Assembly: GCA_902767145.1 (NCBI GenBank)
Contig: CACXGG010000132.1
Span: 1 to 5,618 of the forward strand
Direction: 5' to 3'
Origin: Oscillospiraceae bacterium
Lineage (GTDB): Bacteria > Bacillota > Clostridia > Saccharofermentanales > Saccharofermentanaceae
DNA: 5,618 nt
This document shows, in pieces, positions 1-4,984 of this stretch. The number at the start of each line of letters is the position of its first letter. Position 1 is the first letter of the stretch. Position numbers and translations under genes: made by a program. The notes below the pieces were generated by a model. The model saw only the letters and a list, made by a program, of their open reading frames with translations. It did no database searches and had not been told where the DNA came from.

Positions 1-220
1 TATTCAGCTTACGATCATGTATTTGGTTTGCGGATTGTTTGACCGCCTGTTCATAGACTGGTACTGGGTCGGGCACACGAAGGCGTTGATCATTCCCGGG
101 ACTGAAGATCTGATGCCATATATAGATAAGAAAACATGGATCCAAAAGTGGGTCGCAACCTGCATCGGATACCCTGTACTTGCAGCGATACTGGCTGGAT
201 TGATGCAGCTTTTAGGATAA
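1..220 (+). CDS. Integral membrane protein, C-terminal fragment (5' end outside window)
   Basis: The reading frame is open from the left edge (first whole codon at base 2) to a TAA at 218-220, so only about the last 72 residues are present. A hydrophobic stretch at the left edge runs into a Trp/Tyr/Asp-rich part (FDRLFIDWYWVGHTK). A polar segment with the motif IIPGTEDLMPYI follows, and the protein ends in a clear membrane helix (about the last 22 residues, rich in Ala, Leu, Ile and Gly). This looks like the end of a multi-pass membrane protein. The FIDWYWVGHTKA / IPGTEDLxPYI pattern seems familiar from uncharacterised clostridial membrane proteins, but I cannot name a function. The next gene starts only 5 bases after the stop, so the two are probably one transcription unit. 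The ATG at base 17 is unlikely to be the true start, because the frame continues upstream without a stop and there is no SD before it. Confidence 0.7.
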   Translation, partial: IQLTIMYLVCGLFDRLFIDWYWVGHTKALIIPGTEDLMPYIDKKTWIQKWVATCIGYPVLAAILAGLMQLLG

Positions 221-225
221 CGGAT

Positions 226-1044
226 ATGCAGGATAAGATCACAGTACTTGTAGATAATAAGCCTTCTGGTGATATAAAGGGCGAATGGGGCCTTTCCATC
301 CTTGTTGAACATGAGGGAAAAAAGATACTTCTGGATACCGGAGGATCAGGTCTTTTTGCCGTCAATCTGAAAAAGCTGGGATACGATCCCGCTGATATAG
401 ATTACGGAGTCCTGAGCCATGCGCACTGTGATCACGCAAATGGCATGCCGCGTTTTTTTGAGGAGAACAGTAAGGCGAAGTTCTATCTCCGGGAGAGTGC
501 TGCTGAGAACTGTTACGGAAAGATCTTTTTCTGCATGATCTATTTCGGTATCAAAAGGCATGTCCTGGAAAGATACAGCGACAGGATAGAATTTGTTTCC
601 GGAGACTACAGACTCTGCGAAGGTGCATATCTCATTCCCCATAAGACACCGGGTCTTGCTGAGATAGGCAGGCGTGGGAAGATGTACATAAGGACTGACA
701 GGGGATGGAAGCCCGATGATCTTTCACATGAACAGAGCCTGGTCATTGAAACAGATAAAGGGCTTCTCATCCTGAACAGCTGTTCCCACGGAGGAGCTGT
801 GAACATAATTAACGAAGTAGCTGAAACTTTTCCCGGTAAAAAGATCTACGGTCTTATCGGAGGTCTTCATCTGTTCAATAAGAGCAGTGAGGAGATCCGT
901 GAAGTGGGCAGGAAGATAAAGGAGAGCGGGATATCCTATGTTCTCACAGGGCACTGCACCAAAGACCGTGCATACGGGATCCTAAAAGAGGAACTTGGAG
1001 ACAGCCTTCAGCAGCTCCGCTCCGGCCTTCAGATAGAGTTCTGA
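226..1044 (+). CDS. Metallo-beta-lactamase-fold metal-dependent hydrolase (COG1237 type)
   Basis: A 272-residue cytoplasmic protein with no signal peptide. The signature metal-binding motif H-A-H-C-D-H is at residues 65-70, preceded by the usual strand ILLDTGGSG (about 34-42). Further expected ligands or motifs are HEQSLVIET (His168), NSCSHGG (His188), GGLHL (His215) and TGHCT (His243). This order, and the HEQ and GGxHL motifs, match COG1237 proteins (metal-dependent hydrolases of beta-lactamase superfamily II). Some relatives have been linked to pterin or methanopterin-type chemistry, but substrates in most bacteria are unknown, so none is assigned here. Length is normal for the family. The frame is open back to an ATG at 136, but the ATG at 226 is preferred: AGGA at 214-217 is 8 bases upstream, and the extra 30 residues would overlap the preceding membrane gene and have no family-like content. 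It is probably co-transcribed with that gene. Confidence 0.9.
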   Translation: MQDKITVLVDNKPSGDIKGEWGLSILVEHEGKKILLDTGGSGLFAVNLKKLGYDPADIDYGVLSHAHCDHANGMPRFFEENSKAKFYLRESAAENCYGKIFFCMIYFGIKRHVLERYSDRIEFVSGDYRLCEGAYLIPHKTPGLAEIGRRGKMYIRTDRGWKPDDLSHEQSLVIETDKGLLILNSCSHGGAVNIINEVAETFPGKKIYGLIGGLHLFNKSSEEIREVGRKIKESGISYVLTGHCTKDRAYGILKEELGDSLQQLRSGLQIEF

Positions 1045-1063
1045 TCTTGGTATGTGCCGGAAA

Positions 1064-1110
1064 GATTCCCGAAATCAGGAATCATCTGCTCGGTCGGGAA
1101 CTAGTTTTTT
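1064..1110 (+). terminator. Possible terminator between convergent genes
   Basis: The 56-bp gap between two convergent genes contains a 7-bp inverted repeat, TTCCCGA (1066-1072) with TCGGGAA (1094-1100). Four bases later comes a run of six T (1105-1110), as in a rho-independent terminator for the + strand metallo-hydrolase gene. The loop is long (21 bases). A second, mutually exclusive 6-bp stem exists, GATTCC (1064-1069) with GGAATC (1078-1083). On the - strand the 7-bp stem follows the esterase stop codon directly and is followed by TCTTTCC, so the element may serve both directions, though weakly. The T run lies inside the last codons of the esterase gene. Confidence 0.4.
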
Positions 1111-2510
1111 GAACAGATATACTCAATGAGCATATCGTGGACATACTGGTAGTGGTGGCTGTTATAGATCTTCACTTCGTATGTTTCCACACCGTATGCG
1201 TCAAGGCGCTCTGCGAGATGTTCCACACCCTGTGTTGTCGCATCGTTGGTGCCGTAGTAGTCGGCGTAATCCTCGTCCTCCTGATCGCCGGCAGTTATAA
1301 GGAGCTCCCTGTCGTAGGTTTCGTTCCTTTCAAAATACCCGTATTCGCTCTGGTATTCGTCGTAGTCGCTGACATCCGTAAAATAAGGTGTCCAGAAGGT
1401 GGGACTTGCGATGATATATCTCTTAAAGGGTTTGTTGTCGTAAAGGTCGTAATTGAATGCCGCATAGTGGGTAAAGACTCCGCCCTGGGAATGTCCAAAC
1501 AGTGTGGATGAGTCTGTATCTATCTCATATCTTTCGCTCAAGTAGGGCATCAGGTTATCTGTTATAAAGTCCAGAAATTCCTTTTTATGGTCGCAGAGTA
1601 TATTTCCGCGGACCTCGTTATCCCAGCTGTCGGTATCGTAATCGAATCCGATGGTGATGAGAAGCTGGGGGTCTGCATCTCCTTCTTCCATGGCAGCGTA
1701 AAGGTCGGTTACGTCGCTGAACCTCCAGACAGCATCAGTCAGTACAAGTGCGTGATATGCCTTTTCTTCATCATATTCCGGCGGTACTGTAACATGTACC
1801 ACAAAATCGATATCAAGCTCCTCGTCGTAAAGGTGATATTCGTGTATGGAGTCCTGGATCTGTGAGACGGCTTCATCATCCATCTGCCAGTAGAAACTGT
1901 CTTCGTCTGTGGAAGTCTGACCGGAATAATACCAATCCATATATTCATCGATCTCGCCTTCTTCTGCAGGTTCCACGGTACCTTCTATAACTGCATCGTA
2001 TAACCTGATGATGGCTTCGTACTCTTCGTCGGCGGGAACCTGCTGATAACCTGCTGCGATATCTTCGTCGATCAGAGACCTTAGCTGTGCCTTAAAGTCT
2101 TCGTAGTCTTCGTAAACGATATCTTCCATGGAGAAACCATTTGTACCGTTATCCATATGCATATATGTTACTGTCCCGCTGCCACCGTCGTAGTCTTCGG
2201 AAGGAAGCGCGTTAAAGACCGGATCTCCGTTTACTATCGCTCCAAGTCCGGGCTGGAAAACGATCTTTGTCTGATACTGCGTAAACTTATCTGAAGCGGG
2301 TTCCATATATGCTTCCCAGGGGTGGCTGAGGAGCATAAATCCTGTCTCTTCTGCTTCAGAGAACTCACGGTCTGTCATGTGGTTAACAAGACTGGTTTTT
2401 TCTGTTATTTCTTCTTTTTCGGGTGTGTTTACACATGCTGATGATGTGATCATCAATACCAGCGGCATTGCTGATGAGATACACTTTTTTATAAGATCTG
2501 TTCTTTTCAT
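1101..2510 (-). CDS. Acidic exported putative esterase (lipoprotein, alpha/beta-hydrolase, esterase-D/Fes-like)
   Basis: A 469-residue protein. The N-terminus (MKRTDLIKK, then a hydrophobic core to about residue 22) is a signal peptide ending in SSAC with Cys26. This fits a permissive lipobox, so it is probably a lipoprotein anchored outside the membrane. Residues about 225-469 resemble the putative esterase family (PF00756/COG2819). They carry a nucleophile elbow GHSQGG with Ser341, acidic candidates Asp409/Asp412 after the strand ELLITAG, and a His pair at 452-453 near the C-terminus (NSHHY), giving a plausible Ser-Asp-His triad. Residues about 30-220 match no domain I recognise. The protein is extremely acidic: by hand count about 100 Asp+Glu against about 26 Lys+Arg, with residues 101-300 nearly free of basic residues. 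The substrate is unknown; acyl or feruloyl/acetyl esters are guesses from the family. It is the third gene after a regulator/kinase pair. The SD GGGAGG lies 12 bases before the ATG, rather far, and can be base-paired (see leader). Confidence 0.85.
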   Translation of the reverse strand: MKRTDLIKKCISSAMPLVLMITSSACVNTPEKEEITEKTSLVNHMTDREFSEAEETGFMLLSHPWEAYMEPASDKFTQYQTKIVFQPGLGAIVNGDPVFNALPSEDYDGGSGTVTYMHMDNGTNGFSMEDIVYEDYEDFKAQLRSLIDEDIAAGYQQVPADEEYEAIIRLYDAVIEGTVEPAEEGEIDEYMDWYYSGQTSTDEDSFYWQMDDEAVSQIQDSIHEYHLYDEELDIDFVVHVTVPPEYDEEKAYHALVLTDAVWRFSDVTDLYAAMEEGDADPQLLITIGFDYDTDSWDNEVRGNILCDHKKEFLDFITDNLMPYLSERYEIDTDSSTLFGHSQGGVFTHYAAFNYDLYDNKPFKRYIIASPTFWTPYFTDVSDYDEYQSEYGYFERNETYDRELLITAGDQEDEDYADYYGTNDATTQGVEHLAERLDAYGVETYEVKIYNSHHYQYVHDMLIEYICSKN

Positions 2511-2521
2511 TTTTTGAGAAA

Positions 2522-2580
2522 ACCTCCCTTATGATCTTTACCATGATGCTATCAGATCAAGATGGAGTACAAAGGGAGAT
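2522..2580 (-). promoter_or_regulatory. Structured leader that could mask the esterase SD
   Basis: This lies in the 80-bp gap between the kinase stop and the esterase ATG. Read as - strand RNA, AUCUCCCUU (2580-2572) pairs over 9 bp (one G-U) with AAGGGAGGU (2530-2522), which contains the esterase SD. A second stem nests inside: UGAUCU (2559-2554) with AGAUCA (2537-2532), one unpaired base from the outer stem. A UUUUCUC stretch follows the outer stem, so the structure could also act as a weak attenuator. No riboswitch class was recognised. The pairing is seen directly; any regulatory effect is inferred. Confidence 0.4.
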
Positions 2581-2590
2581 AATATGGATC

Positions 2591-3988
2591 TTATGTGGAG
2601 GGAAGGATGATCTCCGCAGTGACGCCTTGATCTGTGTTGCAGAGCCTGCAGCTGCCGCCCTGTTTTGTGATGATGAGCTTTGCTATATAAAGCCCCAGAC
2701 CGCTTCCTCCGTCCCTGGATGTCCTTGATCGATCGGCTCTGTAGAAGGGTTCGAAAAGATGATCGATATCCTTTTCGTCTATATGGGCATTACTGTTTTC
2801 GATGAGGGTTATGATGTTCCCGTTTTCCTTGTGGGATGATATGTCGATGGATGCCCCTTCCGCTGAATAAAATACCGCGTTACTTATGAAGGAACTGACG
2901 GCCATTCCTGTGAGGTCTTTGCTGCCCTTGAAGGACAGGTCATCACCGATATCTTTTTCCACGGATATATCCCTGATCAGGAAGAGCTCGTCTGCTTCAG
3001 AGATCTTTTCGTTCAGGATCTTTCCCATATCGGTCTCTGACATGACCACATCTCCTGAAGACTGCATCCTCGAAGCGGTGAGGATCTCGTTTATAAGGCT
3101 CTCCATGCGCTTTACGGTCCTGAGCGATCTGGACAGATATTCATCATGGTCTTCGTACGGGCCGACGCCTTCTATCATGCCACGGATATGGCCTTCAAGG
3201 ATCGTAACGGGAGTCTTCAGTTCGTGGGAGGCAGCGGAAAAGAACATCTCCTTCTGGCTCTCGAGTTCCTTTACCCTGACGATCTCTGCTTCAAGCTCTC
3301 TGATCTTCTGGCCCAGAGCAGCTGACATGGTGTTCAGGTCGCGGGCAAGATCTCCGATCTCGTCGCCTCTCCTGTCGTTACATCTTGCCGTAAAATCCAT
3401 ATTCGCCATCTTTGCTGATGCTTCGCTGAGCTTTCTAACGGGACGGGCGAAGAGCAGGGTGTAAATGAGGGAACTTATAAGGGACAGAGAGACGACTACA
3501 GCTATCATCTTCGGATAACTCCTGCCCACTGCCCGGGGGATGAGATTTGTCTTTACTCCATAGTCGAAATACTGGACAAGATAATCTGTGGGATCATCAT
3601 TAAAGTAAACACCGAAAGTTCCCATATCTGATTCAGCATCATAAGACTTCTCGATAGCATCCTTATAGTCTTCGACTGTCTTGATGGTGAGATCTCCCAT
3701 GTCATCCAGAGGAGTATTGACCCTGCCGTTCAGGAACTGCGACTGGTCAAAGAAAGCCAGTTCCATGCCGGTCCGCCTGATGTAGTCGTCGATCAGGTCT
3801 ATGCCCTCTTCCTTTGATACGTCTCTGAGCTCATAGATAAGATCATCCAGTTCGTCCTTTGGTGAATAGAACATCTCCGGTGTCTGTGAATAGAGGACAA
3901 AACAGATGAGCAGGCCCGACAGGACCTGGACGGTAAACGATATAAGGAAGACCTTTACCGACAATCTGTTAAATATCTTTCTTTGCAA
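2591..3988 (-). CDS. Sensor histidine kinase (HAMP, HisKA, HATPase_c)
   Basis: A 465-residue membrane kinase, partner of the response regulator encoded just before it. Layout: membrane helix 1 (about 11-34); an acidic extracellular sensor region of about 125 residues (35-158) with no domain I recognise; membrane helix 2 (about 161-181); a HAMP linker (about 180-235, containing RPVRKLSEA and DEIGDLARDLN); a dimerisation/phosphoacceptor helix with FSAASHELKTP, phospho-His255; and an ATPase domain with N-box Asn370 (FISNAVFYS), F-box LFEPFYR (411-417) and G2 box GGSGLGL (427-433). The G1 box is unusual: NSNAH (398-402) replaces DxGxG. Such changes occur in some Firmicute kinases, so activity is still likely. 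The start is a TTG at 3988, 20 bases inside the regulator gene, with AAGGG 8 bases upstream. A TTG at 3964 is a less likely alternative. The overlap suggests translational coupling. The stop is TAA at 2593-2591. Confidence 0.93.
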   Translation of the reverse strand: MQRKIFNRLSVKVFLISFTVQVLSGLLICFVLYSQTPEMFYSPKDELDDLIYELRDVSKEEGIDLIDDYIRRTGMELAFFDQSQFLNGRVNTPLDDMGDLTIKTVEDYKDAIEKSYDAESDMGTFGVYFNDDPTDYLVQYFDYGVKTNLIPRAVGRSYPKMIAVVVSLSLISSLIYTLLFARPVRKLSEASAKMANMDFTARCNDRRGDEIGDLARDLNTMSAALGQKIRELEAEIVRVKELESQKEMFFSAASHELKTPVTILEGHIRGMIEGVGPYEDHDEYLSRSLRTVKRMESLINEILTASRMQSSGDVVMSETDMGKILNEKISEADELFLIRDISVEKDIGDDLSFKGSKDLTGMAVSSFISNAVFYSAEGASIDISSHKENGNIITLIENSNAHIDEKDIDHLFEPFYRADRSRTSRDGGSGLGLYIAKLIITKQGGSCRLCNTDQGVTAEIILPST

Positions 3989-4643
3989 ATCTGTATCCCT
4001 TGCCCCTTACGGTCTCAATGTAATCTCCGCCCATCTTGTGGCGCAGGTTCTTGATATGACTGTCTACGATCCTTTCATCTACCAGCGAGTTGTAGTCCCA
4101 CAGAAGATCCAGGAGCATCTCTCTTGAAAATATCCTTCCGGGCTTTTGGGAAAGTGTAAGAAGGATGTCGAATTCCCGCGCGGTCAGTTCTATATCTCTG
4201 CCGGCAACCTTTACTTCCATGGTGTCTTTGTTGATGACAACGTCACCGCAGGAGATCACGTTTCCCGCATTATCATCTGTCCTGTTATTTCTCCGGAGCA
4301 GAGCGTTGATCTTTCTCACCAGGACGGGCATTGAAAAAGGTTTGGTGACATAATCGTCTGCCATGAGGTCATACCCCCTGATCTGGGATCTGTCATCGCT
4401 TAAAGCGGACAGGAAGACAACCGGTGTATCGGAACGCTCCTTGATGACTTCGCAGACCCCGAACCCGTCGATCTTGGGGATCATGATATCCAGCAGGACA
4501 AGATCATATTTAACGGCTTCAAACATAGACAGTGCCTGAACACCGTCTTCTGCGGGATCGATATGAAATCCCTCCCGGGACAGATAATTGATCATCAGAT
4601 CTCTTATCTCAGGTTCATCTTCCACTATAAGGATCTTTTTCAT
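3969..4643 (-). CDS. OmpR/PhoB-family response regulator
   Basis: A 224-residue DNA-binding regulator, first gene of the regulator/kinase/esterase operon. The receiver domain (about 1-115) has the acidic pocket VEDE (8-10), phospho-acceptor Asp52 in LLDIMIPKIDG, Ser79 in FLSA, Tyr98 and Lys101 in DDYVTKPFS: a complete switch set. The C-terminal winged helix (about 128-222) has the typical ELTAREFDILLTL, GRIFSREMLLDLLW, VDSHIKNLRHK and IETVRGKGYRF segments, with recognition helix VDSHIKNLRHK. The domain order is that of transcription factors that bind 11-bp direct repeats. The start chosen is the ATG at 4643 (MKKILIVEDE), because family members begin there. An in-frame ATG at 4661 would add MDYNYL. 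Neither has an SD, and the bases between them contain TATAAT, which favours 4643 and possibly a leaderless message. The gene overlaps the kinase gene by 20 bases. Confidence 0.95.
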   Translation of the reverse strand: MKKILIVEDEPEIRDLMINYLSREGFHIDPAEDGVQALSMFEAVKYDLVLLDIMIPKIDGFGVCEVIKERSDTPVVFLSALSDDRSQIRGYDLMADDYVTKPFSMPVLVRKINALLRRNNRTDDNAGNVISCGDVVINKDTMEVKVAGRDIELTAREFDILLTLSQKPGRIFSREMLLDLLWDYNSLVDERIVDSHIKNLRHKMGGDYIETVRGKGYRFAKKDI

Positions 4644-4649
4644 GAGGTA

Positions 4650-4682
4650 ATTATAATCCATATTTGTGGATTTATTGTGGAG
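4650..4682 (-). promoter_or_regulatory. Predicted activator-type promoter of the regulator operon (11-bp direct repeats plus TATAAT)
   Basis: Two adjoining 11-mers at 4661-4671 and 4672-4682 agree at 8 of 11 positions. On the - strand the shared core is TCCACAA at 4681-4675 and 4670-4664, an 11-bp period, which is the usual spacing of OmpR/PhoB-family half sites. A perfect TATAAT (4655-4650) lies a few bases downstream. No -35 resembling TTGACA sits at the proper distance; the repeats occupy that place, as in Pho-type activated promoters. A start point 7 bases after the -10 would be the A of the regulator's ATG at 4643. This fits autoregulation by the encoded regulator, but the TATAAT could be chance in an AT-rich stretch. 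Confidence 0.45.
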
Positions 4683-4730
4683 ATGATAACAAAACGCATG
4701 GAATAGTTAACCGGAAGTAAATAAGATTTC

Positions 4731-4760
4731 CCCGTAGTGAACAATTGATTAACAAACGGG
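4731..4760. repeat. Imperfect inverted repeat, possible operator
   Basis: CCCGT (4731-4735) and ACGGG (4756-4760) form a 5-bp inverted repeat roughly centred on the palindrome CAATTG (4742-4747). The whole lies directly upstream of the -35-like TTGATA at 4764. There is no T run after it on either strand, so it is not a terminator. It may bind a regulator of the rightward genes, but the arms are short and this is a weak call. Confidence 0.25.
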
Positions 4761-4763
4761 ATA

Positions 4764-4793
4764 TTGATAGAAATAGACGGGAGAAAATATTAA
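4764..4793 (+). promoter_or_regulatory. Candidate promoter for the rightward small ORF and sensor gene
   Basis: TTGATA (4764-4769, five of six matches to the -35 consensus) is followed after 18 bases by TATTAA (4788-4793, four of six to the -10 consensus). An alternative -10, TAAAAT (4791-4796), is a better hexamer but 21 bases away. The element lies about 60 bases before the GTG of the 34-codon ORF. The rest of the 4644-4852 intergenic region is AT-rich and shows nothing else that I can name apart from the repeats listed separately. Confidence 0.3.
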
Positions 4794-4852
4794 AATACAT
4801 AATGTAACTCTGCGGTATATAGTTGAAAATGTGAGAGGGGAAAGGAGCTGCC

Positions 4853-4957
4853 GTGGAATTTCAGGGTTTTGTCGATTCGTTTTTTTCGCCAGTCCGTGTA
4901 GTTTCCGTTGAAAAAAAGGAAGATGTGGAAAAGCTGGTCAGCGATATCGCGCTGTAA
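4853..4957 (+). CDS. 34-residue small ORF, possible remnant of a signalling protein
   Basis: A GTG start preceded by AAAGGAG (4841-4847, 5 bases away) opens a 34-codon frame ending in TAA at 4955-4957. The SD is the strongest in this part of the window, which supports real translation. The peptide starts MEFQGFVDSFFSPVRVVSV and ends in a charged helix-like tail (EKLVSDIAL). It has no signal peptide or membrane helix. The beginning (F-V-x-x-F-x-S-P-x-x-V-x-S-V-E-K-K-x-D) reminds me of the N-terminus of much larger Lachnospiraceae signalling proteins. If so, this is what remains after an internal deletion, rather than a designed small protein. The sensor gene starts 27 bases after its stop, so the two are probably co-transcribed. 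The alternative is a small regulatory or leader peptide. No function is assigned. Confidence 0.45.
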   Translation: MEFQGFVDSFFSPVRVVSVEKKEDVEKLVSDIAL

Positions 4958-4984
4958 GAGAAAAAGTGTTATGGAGAATGAGTA

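Noticed and set aside
136..225. N-terminal extension of the metallo-hydrolase from ATG at 136
   Set aside because: It overlaps the upstream membrane gene, lacks an SD, and its 30 residues do not resemble the family; ATG 226 has an SD at good spacing.
1137..1511. 124-codon + strand open frame, Val-rich and hydrophobic
   Set aside because: Antisense reading of the acidic, Asp/Tyr-rich esterase naturally gives Val/Ile-rich peptides; no supporting signals.
2886..3464. 192-codon + strand open frame inside the kinase gene
   Set aside because: Ser/Arg/Ile-rich shadow translation opposite a kinase with intact motifs; no SD or domain.
4644..4661. Regulator start at ATG 4661 (adds MDYNYL)
   Set aside because: Family members begin at MKKILIVEDE, there is no SD, and these bases overlap the likely -10 element. 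It is kept as a minor alternative.
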